36,074 nucleotides of DNA from NCBI GenBank assembly GCA_938049325.1, contig CALICC010000059.1, forward strand, positions 1 to 36,074. Reading direction: 5' to 3'. Positions 7,828 through 14,863 of the stretch are shown here, one piece after another. Both the position numbers and the translations under genes were made by a program. Every line of letters begins with the position of its first letter. Position 1 is the first letter of the stretch. The notes beneath the pieces are model-generated. The model did no database searches, was not told the DNA's origin, and worked only from the letters and a program-made list of their open reading frames with translations. This DNA comes from an uncultured Ilumatobacter sp. GTDB taxonomy: Bacteria; Actinomycetota; Acidimicrobiia; Acidimicrobiales; Ilumatobacteraceae.

Positions 7828-9198
7828 TCAGGCGAGGCGTTGGATCTTTCGGGAGAGCACGTCGTGTTCGGTGAGCATCTCTCCGAGGCGGTCGCTGACC
7901 AGCATGGCGTTGCGCACGATGGAGCGGCCGTGAACGATCGTGTCGCGAGCGGCGGCCGGGCCGCACCGCAACCACGCTTCGATCGGGTCGGCCACAGCGC
8001 CTGCAAACGATGGGCCATCCAGCGACCAGACCGTCACGTCACCGACCGCGCCGACCTGCAGCGTGCCGATCTCACCGTCGCGACCGAGGCACCCCGCTCC
8101 GCCGAGCGTGGCGATCTCCAACGCCATGCGCGCCGTGCCAGCGTCAGCGCCGTCGCGCAACTTCGCGAGCAACATGGCTTGGCGAGCCTCGAGCCACATC
8201 GACGCACTGTCAGCAGACGACGACCCGTCGACACCCAGTCCGACGCGCACACCGGCCGCACGAAGATCGACCACCGGCGCCATGCCTGACGCGAGGATCA
8301 TGTTGCTCGACGGGCAGTGCGCCGCACCGACGCCGGCTGCGCCCAGTCGCTTGATCTCGTCGTCGTTGGGCATCACGCAGTGAGCGACCCAGGTTCGATC
8401 GGTACACCAGCCGGTGCGCTCGAGATACTCCATCGGTCGACAGCCGAACGTCGCGAGGCTGAACTCGTCGTCTTCCGCGTTCTCCGCGAAATGCGTGTGC
8501 AACCGAACGTCGAGCCGTTCGGCGAGCTCTGCGGTTCGAACCATCAGATCTTCGGTCACCGAGAACGGCGAGCACGGCGCGAGCGCCACTCGAGTCATCG
8601 CACCGAACGACCGGTCGTGATGGGCTGCGACCGCCGCTTCGCACGCCACCAGGATCGAGTCGTCATCCGACACCACGTCGTCGGGCGGTAGGCCACCGTC
8701 CTTCTCCGACAGCGACATCGACCCGCGCGTCGGGTGGAACCGCATGCCGAGGTCGCGGGCGGCATGGATCTCGGCGCCGAGCAGGTCGCCGGCACCATGA
8801 GGATGGAGGTAGAGGTGATCGGTCGACGTGGTGCATCCCGACAGCGCGAGCTCGGCGAGGCCGACCCACGCCGACACGTAGACCGATTCGGTGTCGATCG
8901 AACGCCAGAGCGGGTACAGCGATTGCAACCACCCAAACAGCGGCTTGTCGGTCATCGGCGGGAACGCCCGCGTGAGGTTCTGGTACAGGTGGTGATGGGT
9001 GTTGACCAAGCCGGGCGTCACGAGGCAGCCCGACGCATCGATCAGCTCGGTTGCCGCAGGCGGAGCACCGTCTCCCACACCGCTCACGAGGCCGTCGGTG
9101 ATCGCCACCCAACCGCCCGCGAGTTCACGTCGAGCATCGTCGAGCGTGGCGACGCATCGAGCGTTGATGATGACGAGATCGTGGGTCACCGGAGACAC
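7828..9198 (-). CDS. 8-oxoguanine-deaminase-like amidohydrolase
   Basis: This 456-aa cytosolic metal-dependent amidohydrolase belongs to the ATZ/TRZ subtype. Zinc-binding and catalytic motifs are in order: PGLVNTHHHLYQNLTRA (~70-85), LHTHFAENAEDDEF (~235-245), TWVAHCV (~270) and GLGVDGSSSADSASMW (~325-340). The combination NTHHHLYQ...LTRA...LFGWLQSLYPLW and the GSSSADSA block match enzymes annotated as 8-oxoguanine deaminase, which convert 8-oxoguanine to urate. Hydroxyatrazine or other aminohydrolase activity is the alternative. The start is GTG with TAGGTT 6 nt upstream, a leaderless arrangement. The next gene upstream but one is RidA, an enamine/imine deaminase, so both may belong to nitrogen-compound catabolism or detoxification. 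Confidence 0.82.
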   Translation of the reverse strand: MSPVTHDLVIINARCVATLDDARRELAGGWVAITDGLVSGVGDGAPPAATELIDASGCLVTPGLVNTHHHLYQNLTRAFPPMTDKPLFGWLQSLYPLWRSIDTESVYVSAWVGLAELALSGCTTSTDHLYLHPHGAGDLLGAEIHAARDLGMRFHPTRGSMSLSEKDGGLPPDDVVSDDDSILVACEAAVAAHHDRSFGAMTRVALAPCSPFSVTEDLMVRTAELAERLDVRLHTHFAENAEDDEFSLATFGCRPMEYLERTGWCTDRTWVAHCVMPNDDEIKRLGAAGVGAAHCPSSNMILASGMAPVVDLRAAGVRVGLGVDGSSSADSASMWLEARQAMLLAKLRDGADAGTARMALEIATLGGAGCLGRDGEIGTLQVGAVGDVTVWSLDGPSFAGAVADPIEAWLRCGPAAARDTIVHGRSIVRNAMLVSDRLGEMLTEHDVLSRKIQRLA

Positions 9199-9204
9199 TC
9201 AGCG

Positions 9205-9210
9205 AACCTA
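9205..9210 (-). promoter_or_regulatory. -10 box (TAGGTT) of the amidohydrolase gene
   Basis: A TANNNT hexamer ends 6 nt before the GTG at 9198, predicting a leaderless transcript. Confidence 0.5.
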
Positions 9211-9241
9211 GCCGAGCCGACGCCTGGGTGACCGAGGATGG

Positions 9242-9397
9242 TCAGTCTTCGATGTCGAGCAGTTCGCTGCCGTCGTGGCGGATGACTCCGTCACGACGCA
9301 TCGCCTCACCGAGAATGGCCGACGCAGCAGCACCGGTCATCAACACGCCGACAGGAATCGCGATCATCGCGATGATGAGGGCAATTGCACCAGCCAT
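9242..9397 (-). CDS. Small single-span membrane protein, 51 aa
   Basis: This ORF is too short for the track. It starts at the ATG at 9395-9397 and encodes MAGAIALIIAMIAIPVGVLM..., a ~25-residue hydrophobic segment with a small-residue end (TGAAASAILGEA), then a polar tail ending in ELLDIED. It sits 9 nt downstream of the ridA stop and 43 nt upstream of the amidohydrolase start, on the same strand. Codon use fits its neighbours. No function is recognised; a membrane micro-protein is the plain reading. Confidence 0.6.
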   Translation of the reverse strand: MAGAIALIIAMIAIPVGVLMTGAAASAILGEAMRRDGVIRHDGSELLDIED

Positions 9398-9406
9398 GAG
9401 AGCAGC

Positions 9407-9763
9407 CTACTTGGCGGGAAGGTACGCAACCGCTTCGACTTCGACGAGGAAGCCCGCCGGAAGCGACGCCACCGCAACACACGAACGGGCTGGCCGATGG
9501 CGTGCTCCGAACGCTGCCGCGTAGTGCTCGTTGAAGGTGGCGTAGTCCTCCATGTCGGTGAGGAAGCAGGTGGTCTTGACCACGTCACTCAACTTCGCTC
9601 CCATCGAGGCGAGCTGCGCCTCGAGGTTCTTCATTGTCTGGATCGTCTCGCCGGCAACGCCACCGTCGACCACGACGCCGTCTTTCATGCCGCCCTGCCC
9701 GGAGACGTAGATGAAATCACCGGCGCGAACGGCGGGTGTATACGGACCGAGGGGCTTGCTCAT
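9407..9763 (-). CDS. ridA: RidA-family enamine/imine deaminase
   Basis: This 118-aa protein of the YjgF/YER057c/UK114 family hydrolyses reactive enamine/imine intermediates such as 2-aminoacrylate, releasing ammonia. Length and motifs fit: GDFIYVSGQGG near residue 15-25, TMKNLEAQLASMGAKLSDVVKTTCFLTDM, and the C-terminal RPARSCVAVASLPAGFLVEVEAVA segment with the substrate-carboxylate-binding Arg. It acts in the cytosol as a trimer in known members. The ATG has TACCCT 7 nt upstream, predicting a leaderless transcript. It is followed by the 51-aa membrane protein and an amidohydrolase, probably co-transcribed. Confidence 0.93.
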   Translation of the reverse strand: MSKPLGPYTPAVRAGDFIYVSGQGGMKDGVVVDGGVAGETIQTMKNLEAQLASMGAKLSDVVKTTCFLTDMEDYATFNEHYAAAFGARHRPARSCVAVASLPAGFLVEVEAVAYLPAK

Positions 9764-9770
9764 AGCCCGC

Positions 9771-9776
9771 AGGGTA
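9771..9776 (-). promoter_or_regulatory. -10 box (TACCCT) of ridA
   Basis: A TANNNT hexamer ends 7 nt before the ATG at 9763. It lies between the ridA start and the end of the upstream gene at 9783. Confidence 0.45.
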
Positions 9777-9782
9777 GGCCGA

Positions 9783-10727
9783 TCAGCGGCCTCCGTCGAG
9801 TTCGTCGGTCAGTGCGACGAACTCTTCCCACTTGCCCGCTGCCAGCAGCCCGGCTTGGCGAGGCCAGGTGCCCGGCTTGTGGACGGAGAAGCGGGAGCCA
9901 GCGTCGTCGAGCATCGATTGCAGCGTGGCGACATCAGCGTCCGCCAGACCGCGCCATGTGGTGATGCCAACACCCGCGCAGAGTTCGGCGATCTTCGGGC
10001 CGATCCCCTCAACCACGGTCAGGTCGTCGAGCTTGATCTTCTTGCCCACAGCTGCGGCGGCCGCATCCAGGTCGAGCGCTGAAGCATCCGCCGCGTCACC
10101 GTCAGCTGCTCCCGCGTCGTCAGCAGCCGAGGCGTCGGCCTCGGTCTCTGGTGCGGCTTGTGCCTCGGTGGCCGATTCCTCAGTGTCGGTGGCCGACTCT
10201 GCGTCGACAGCGGCCTCGGCCGGCTCGTTGTCCACAGTGACGTCATCGGATGGCGCCGCTTCAGCGTCGGTCGCATCGTCGGCCGATTCCGAGTCGTCGG
10301 GGACACCCATCAGCGGCGCGATCGTGGCAGCGTCGTCGACGTCTTGCGACGCAGCGGCGGCCTCATCAGACTCGTCGACGTCGGGCACGATGCTCGTCGG
10401 CGCATCGTCGCTCGATTCATCGGTCACAGCGTCGTCGCCCACCTCATCGGTCACGCTGTCGGTCACCGGGGCCCCGATGACGCCCGGTGAGTCAGCGTGG
10501 CGCATGTCGGCAACCTGCATACGCAACCGGTCGCGATCGGCGACGATGTGCTCGAGATTGGCGAGCCGGTGCCGCATCCGGTCGACCTCGTCGTGGTCGA
10601 CCGTCGTTGCACGCGCTCGCGCGACCTCACCACGGCACTTCAGCGCGCGCAGGCCCCACCCGACGCACCCGCCGATGAACGCCATGAGGAGGCCCCAGAT
10701 CAGGAATTTGAGCAATGTGTAGAACAC
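9783..10727 (-). CDS. Membrane-anchored protein with acidic linker and C-terminal helix-hairpin-helix domain
   Basis: This 314-aa protein has one N-terminal membrane helix (residues 3-25, FLIWGLLMAFIGGCVGWGL), a basic coiled segment (~30-75), a ~150-residue Asp/Glu/Ala/Ser-rich linker and a C-terminal domain (~235-310). The C-terminal domain reads DDLTVVEGIGPKIAELCAGVGI...TWPRQAGLLAAGKWEEF. GIGPKI is a helix-hairpin-helix motif; related domains occur in many bacterial proteins of unknown role, often beside or fused to OmpA-type domains. The start is GTG with AAGGA 7 nt upstream. It follows the OmpA-domain gene by 48 nt on the same strand, so the two probably work together in the envelope. Classical DNA binding by this domain is not assured. 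Confidence 0.75.
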   Translation of the reverse strand: MFYTLLKFLIWGLLMAFIGGCVGWGLRALKCRGEVARARATTVDHDEVDRMRHRLANLEHIVADRDRLRMQVADMRHADSPGVIGAPVTDSVTDEVGDDAVTDESSDDAPTSIVPDVDESDEAAAASQDVDDAATIAPLMGVPDDSESADDATDAEAAPSDDVTVDNEPAEAAVDAESATDTEESATEAQAAPETEADASAADDAGAADGDAADASALDLDAAAAAVGKKIKLDDLTVVEGIGPKIAELCAGVGITTWRGLADADVATLQSMLDDAGSRFSVHKPGTWPRQAGLLAAGKWEEFVALTDELDGGR

Positions 10728-10775
10728 GTGTTTTTCCTTGCTTCGCTTCGAGTTGTGGACGGATGTTCGTTCGAA

Positions 10776-12464
10776 TCAGGTCTCGGCCGCAGCGACGGTC
10801 ACGACGAACTCGACACGACGACTCGCTGCCTTGTCTTCGGCACCGTCGTCGCCCAGAATCGGTGAGTTGGCCCCTTCGCCTCGCGACGTGAGCGTGGTGG
10901 CATCGAGGCCCTCGTCGACCAGCGCATCGAGCACCGCAGCGGCGCGACCGTCGCTCAGAATCTGGTTGTCATCAGCATCGCCGTCGGTGTCGGTGTGGCC
11001 GACGATCTCGATGTTGACGCCATCGAGTCGGAGCGCTCGGGCCGCAACCTGCTCGGTCACGGCGTTCGCATCGGCGGTGAGCTCGGTCGAGCTCGGTTCG
11101 AACAGGATCGGGTTCAGCGCCACGAACTCGTTGAGTTCGTCCTGCAGCGCTTGGGCGGCGTCGACGTCGGCAACCGGGCGAGCACTCAACTCCGCACTCG
11201 CATCGGCCGATGCTGCAATGTCGTCGAGCGCAACTGTCGCGTCCGCGTCGATCGCCACACCGACGAGGGAAAGGGCACCATCGACGAGCGTCGCTTCTCC
11301 TTCGACGAGGCCCACCGGCATCGCGTCGATGAGCGTGCCAAGGCGTGCAACGTCGTCGTCGAGCACGTCGAGCGCATCGTCGACGACCAACTCGTCGACG
11401 ACGTTCGCCGGATCGACCACGGCTTCGGCGGCTGTGACGATCGCGTCACGCTGCGCCTCAGATTGGACTGTTCCAGACAAGGTGAAACGACCATCGACCA
11501 GCGAGACGATCGTCGTGCTGGCGCCGTCGACGGCGATCTCGAACCCTTCAGGCAGAAGGAGCTGATCGATCGCGTGAACGACGCCGTTCGACGCAACGAT
11601 GTCGAGCTGCGTCGCCGGGTCGGCAACGCCGGCAACCGAACTCGCGCTCGTGAACGTGATGCCACCTTCGGCGTCGGGATCGACGATCACCTCGGACTCA
11701 TCGAGCATGTCGATCGGACCCGCCGCGAAGTCGGCCGCACGAACGTCGCCAGCGGTGACGTGATGCAGGAGCAGTGTGCGGAGACGGTCCGGATCGGAGA
11801 TCAGTTCCTCGAACGCATCGGCGCCGAATTCCTCGAAGGCGGCGTCGAAGGCGGCGTTGGTCGGGGCGAGCACGGTCAATGGACCGTCGCCACCGAGGCC
11901 ATCGGCGCCCAACAGGTCAGCGGACGAGAGCACTCCGGACAAGTCTCTGAACAGCGGGTCTCCGCCGACGATCTCGACCAGAGACTCGAGCGGCGGCTGG
12001 GTGACCGGCGGCTCCGTGGTGGCTGGCTCGGTGGTGGCCGGTTCGGTCGACGGGGGCACGGTGCTGGCCGCAGCCTCCGTCGTTGGAGGTTCGGTGCTCG
12101 GAGGCTCGCTGTCGGCGGGCGCCGTCGTGTCATCGGCGTCCGTGCAGCTTCGGTCAAGCTTGATCGCGCGCACGCCGTGCAACGACTCTGCCCGCTCACG
12201 AACTGCCGCGGGGTCGTCGAGCGCTGCGTCGCAGGTGATGGTGCCGTCTTGACCGCTGAACGAGATCGAAACCCCGTCGACGCCGTCGTCGGCGAGGCGC
12301 TCCGACAGCCTGTCTTCGAGGTCGTTGTGCACTCGCGGGATCGTCACAGCGGCGCCCAGAACGAAAATCACAACAAGAGCTGCCGCGCCGATACCGAGGA
12401 TTCGACCGCGGTATCGTCGGGTGGAAAGCGGAGGCGCCGAATTCATGTGCTCGTACGTTTCCAC
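10776..12464 (-). CDS. Envelope protein with BON-like, fasciclin (FAS1) and C-terminal OmpA domains
   Basis: This is a 562-aa protein (GTG start at 12464; the ATG at 12446 is an alternative start, and neither has a good ribosome binding site). Order of parts: one membrane helix (~21-42); a BON-like alpha/beta module (~47-107); a Thr/Pro/Glu-rich linker (~110-158); a FAS1 adhesion domain (~160-310) with LTVLAPTNAAFDAAF, LLLHHV and GVVHAIDQLLLP; one or two further BON-like modules (~312-430); and an OmpA domain (~445-560) with VEFVVT, EIVGHTDTDGD and LSDGRAAAVLDAL, which binds peptidoglycan in known members. The BON-plus-OmpA arrangement recalls mycobacterial ArfA; the inserted FAS1 domain is unusual. 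It likely links membrane to cell wall and may mediate adhesion. Confidence 0.85.
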   Translation of the reverse strand: METYEHMNSAPPLSTRRYRGRILGIGAAALVVIFVLGAAVTIPRVHNDLEDRLSERLADDGVDGVSISFSGQDGTITCDAALDDPAAVRERAESLHGVRAIKLDRSCTDADDTTAPADSEPPSTEPPTTEAAASTVPPSTEPATTEPATTEPPVTQPPLESLVEIVGGDPLFRDLSGVLSSADLLGADGLGGDGPLTVLAPTNAAFDAAFEEFGADAFEELISDPDRLRTLLLHHVTAGDVRAADFAAGPIDMLDESEVIVDPDAEGGITFTSASSVAGVADPATQLDIVASNGVVHAIDQLLLPEGFEIAVDGASTTIVSLVDGRFTLSGTVQSEAQRDAIVTAAEAVVDPANVVDELVVDDALDVLDDDVARLGTLIDAMPVGLVEGEATLVDGALSLVGVAIDADATVALDDIAASADASAELSARPVADVDAAQALQDELNEFVALNPILFEPSSTELTADANAVTEQVAARALRLDGVNIEIVGHTDTDGDADDNQILSDGRAAAVLDALVDEGLDATTLTSRGEGANSPILGDDGAEDKAASRRVEFVVTVAAAET

Positions 12465-12528
12465 GTTCGAGTGGGCAGTTCAACGACGCCCCGCAAATAG
12501 TTCCTTCAGATCTGTGAGTCATCGCGCC

Positions 12529-13515
12529 ATGCACAACGTTTCAGAGTCCGCATCCACCCCGGTCAGCCGCCGTACCTTCGTCCTCGGTGCCGCCGCGACG
12601 GGGCTGCTCGCTGCGTGCGGGAGCGACGACGGAGCGGCCCCCGCCGACTCCATCGCTGAGACCACCAACCTCGACGGAACCGCTGACGACACCGCGGACT
12701 CCGCCACACCCCCGGTGTCGCCGGTCGTCGCTGACGAGTTCGCGGGCGACAGCGCCGACCTGCCAGCGGGCAGCTACAACGTCATCCAACGTTTCCCACC
12801 AAACGTGCAAGAGGTCGGCAACGTTCGGCTGCCGTTCTCCTTGAACGGCGGCGAGGCCAACCTCATCTCCGATGGTCCTCTGGTGCTCGGTGCCCAGATC
12901 GTCGATCTCGACGGCAACCCGATCGGCCCGCGTATCGAGGCCGTGCGTCGCGACGTGGCGCCCGCCTCGTACTACGCGTTCCGAACAACGATCGACACCG
13001 CAGGCTTCTACGGCATCCTGATCGACGGCGGACCCGAAACCGGTGCGAACTTTCAGATTCTCGAGGCCGGCGAGGCGCCGATTCCTCACATCGGACAACC
13101 GATGCCCGCGTTCGACACGCCCACGTTCGACGCTCCAGGTGACGTCGACCCGATCTGCACTCGCGACCCGATGTGCGAGTTCCACGATGTGACCCTCACC
13201 GACGCGCTGGCCGCGGGAGGCCCCGTGGCCTACTTCATCGGAACGCCGCAGTTCTGCCAAACCGGTTCGTGCACGCCGGCACTCGAAGCCATCATCGACG
13301 TCGCCGACTCATACGCGGGATCGATGACGTTCGTGCACGCCGAAGTGTTTGCCGACGCAACGGCATCGGCGCTCACTCCCGCGGTGCTCGACCTCGCGAT
13401 TACGTTCGAGCCGGCGCTCTACATCACCTCAGCCGATGGCACGATCGTCGACCGGCTCGACGGCTTGTGGGATGTGTCGGAACTGCGCGAAACCCTCGAC
13501 GCCGCGCTCGCCTAA
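12529..13515 (+). CDS. Lipoprotein with C-terminal thioredoxin-like domain
   Basis: This 328-aa protein has SRRTFVLGAAATGLLAAC at its N-terminus, a twin-arginine-like signal (RR) ending in lipobox LAAC, so it is likely a surface lipoprotein. A Thr/Ala/Asp-rich linker follows, then a beta-rich region (~75-180), then a thioredoxin-like domain (~185-328) with PVAYFIGTPQFCQTGSC and TSADGTIVDRLDG. The two Cys are arranged CQTGSC (four between) rather than CxxC, so ordinary disulfide exchange is doubtful. The ATG at 12529 is chosen because it gives a compact signal; an in-frame GTG five codons upstream is possible and the track start at 12325 is not. It is transcribed divergently from the OmpA-domain gene. 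Confidence 0.78.
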   Translation: MHNVSESASTPVSRRTFVLGAAATGLLAACGSDDGAAPADSIAETTNLDGTADDTADSATPPVSPVVADEFAGDSADLPAGSYNVIQRFPPNVQEVGNVRLPFSLNGGEANLISDGPLVLGAQIVDLDGNPIGPRIEAVRRDVAPASYYAFRTTIDTAGFYGILIDGGPETGANFQILEAGEAPIPHIGQPMPAFDTPTFDAPGDVDPICTRDPMCEFHDVTLTDALAAGGPVAYFIGTPQFCQTGSCTPALEAIIDVADSYAGSMTFVHAEVFADATASALTPAVLDLAITFEPALYITSADGTIVDRLDGLWDVSELRETLDAALA

Positions 13516-13541
13516 CAAAGTGCGACCTCAGTCAGCTCGAC

Positions 13542-13713
13542 GAGCGGCGATCACGGTTTCGTGCCGCCAGGAACACGACGACAACAGTCAGCTTGCTGAC
13601 GGTGCTCAGGGACGTCGCTCGCAAGGCGCGTAACGGGGAGGTCAGTCTTACTGAGCGGCGATCACGGTTTTCGTGTCGCCAGGAAGCATGAGCCCGAGTT
13701 GCCCCAGGGCAAC
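13542..13713. repeat. Repeat- and hairpin-rich convergent intergenic region
   Basis: Two near-identical ~32-nt copies starting GAGCGGCGATCACGG lie at 13542-13573 and 13653-13685; each can fold on itself (GCGG...CCGC with CACG/CGTG). Between them is a perfect GTCAGC-TT-GCTGAC hairpin (13587-13600), and after the second copy a GTTGCCC-CA-GGGCAAC hairpin (13698-13713). The region separates the convergent thioredoxin-like lipoprotein and A-type carrier genes. No coding potential is seen. It may terminate transcription from both sides. Confidence 0.7.
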
Positions 13714-13756
13714 GAGCGGCGAGGGGTGACGCCGCGAGACGGAAAGCTGGCGCCGC

Positions 13757-14080
13757 TCAGGAGAAGGATTGGCCGCAGCCGCAAGTACGCGATGCGTTGG
13801 GGTTCGTGATGGCGAAACCCGACTGGTCGAGACCGTCTTTGTAGTCGAGCGTTGCGCCTTCGAGCAGCTGTGCCGAGGCGGGGTCGACGACGACCTTGAC
13901 GTTGTCCTGGTATTCCGCGGTGGTGTCGTCGTCAGCGAAGTCCCCGTCGAAGAACATCTCGTAGGAGAAGCCTGAACATCCACCGGGGCGAACGGCGACG
14001 CGGAGCGCGAGATCTGCTGCGCCTTCAGCGTCGAGCAGTTCGCGGACTTTGACGGCGGCGGGGTCGGTGAGCGTGATCAT
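13757..14080 (-). CDS. A-type iron-sulfur carrier (HesB/IscA/ErpA family)
   Basis: This 107-aa protein delivers Fe-S clusters to apoproteins. The three conserved cysteines are present: GGCSGF (~35) and CGCGQSFS at the C-terminus. SYEMFFDGD, LEGATLDYKDGLDQSGFAITNPNA and the length are typical. The start at 14080 is fixed by a strong AGGAGG ribosome binding site 8 nt upstream; the longer track ORF is not needed. It lies next to a SufR-like regulator and a divergent Mrp ATPase, giving a compact Fe-S locus. A role as ErpA-like essential carrier is likely but not certain from sequence alone. Confidence 0.93.
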   Translation of the reverse strand: MITLTDPAAVKVRELLDAEGAADLALRVAVRPGGCSGFSYEMFFDGDFADDDTTAEYQDNVKVVVDPASAQLLEGATLDYKDGLDQSGFAITNPNASRTCGCGQSFS

Positions 14081-14120
14081 GTTCGGTTCCTCCTGATGTA
14101 TGGATCCAGTTGGTTCGATT

Positions 14121-14822
14121 TTAGCGTGTCGCGACGGTGACTTGGCATGGGGTGCGGCTGGTAACGGTGCAAAAGTCGCGAACTTCGGCATCGCCCATCT
14201 GTGCAACGAAGCCGGCCACGAGCCCACGATGCAGTCCGCAGACCAGCTCGGGGTGCTCTTGTGCGAGTTCCTTGAACGGGCAGTTCGCGAAGCCGACGAC
14301 CGCGGCGCCGTCGTCGTCGGGCGTCCAGTCGCCTGCCGGCACGCTTGCAACGGCATCGGTCACGAACGGATCGAATCCGAGGCGATCCAGATCGGACACG
14401 AGCGCTTCGAGCGTCGACGGTGCCTTCGCAAACGGACGCGCTCGGAGTTTGCCTTCGTCGTGGCCGACCGCTTCTGCGTCTTGCGCACTGGCCTCGAGGC
14501 GGCGGGCCATCGCGAGCACCATCCGAGCGAGCACCGGCATGGTGGGCGGTTCCAAACCAAGCGACGGCGCGTCGGGCGCGACCGAGTATCGGTGTTGCGG
14601 TCGACCGACGTCGCCGCGTCCGCCGACTTCGACGGCAACGAGGCCGGCGTCACGCATGCGCTCGAGGTGCGGGCGAACGGTGTTGGCGTGCAGGTTGAGT
14701 GACTCGGCGATGTCGGCTGTTGCGAGCGGCCGAGCGGAGCGGGCGAGTTCGAGGTAGATCGCATAGCGCGTGTTGTCGCCGAGTGCTTTGAGCACGTCGA
14801 GATTCACCGGAGCCTGCGTCAC
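14121..14822 (-). CDS. SufR-like winged-helix regulator with four C-terminal cysteines
   Basis: This 233-aa regulator has an ArsR/MarR-like winged helix at residues ~5-80 (LKALGDNTRYAIYLEL, ADIAESLNLHANTVRPHLERMRDAGLV) and a C-terminal half with four cysteines, in NCPF, LVCGLHRG, DFCTV and PCQVTV. SufR-type repressors of Fe-S assembly genes ligate a [4Fe-4S] cluster through such cysteines and lose or change DNA binding when it is missing. The neighbours, an A-type carrier downstream and Mrp divergent, support an Fe-S-sensing role. Start is GTG, with TAATCT 6 nt upstream (leaderless). The 41-bp gap to mrp must hold both promoters, so this protein probably controls both. Confidence 0.8.
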   Translation of the reverse strand: MTQAPVNLDVLKALGDNTRYAIYLELARSARPLATADIAESLNLHANTVRPHLERMRDAGLVAVEVGGRGDVGRPQHRYSVAPDAPSLGLEPPTMPVLARMVLAMARRLEASAQDAEAVGHDEGKLRARPFAKAPSTLEALVSDLDRLGFDPFVTDAVASVPAGDWTPDDDGAAVVGFANCPFKELAQEHPELVCGLHRGLVAGFVAQMGDAEVRDFCTVTSRTPCQVTVATR

Positions 14823-14828
14823 ACGACG

Positions 14829-14855
14829 AGATTACACGGGATTCGCCGGTAAAAT
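14829..14855. promoter_or_regulatory. Back-to-back leaderless promoters of the SufR-like gene and mrp
   Basis: On the minus strand TAATCT (14829-14834) lies 6 nt before the GTG at 14822. On the plus strand TAAAAT (14850-14855) lies 8 nt before the ATG at 14864. The -35 region of each overlaps the -10 region of the other, so occupancy by a repressor or by one polymerase would affect both genes. Confidence 0.6.
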
Positions 14856-14863
14856 GATGCCCG

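Noticed and set aside
10995-12500. 501-aa plus-strand ORF
   Set aside because: Antisense of the FAS1/OmpA gene; Arg- and Gly-rich without domain features.
12325-12528. Upstream extension of the thioredoxin-like lipoprotein ORF
   Set aside because: It overlaps the divergent OmpA gene start, lacks coding character and would hide the signal peptide.
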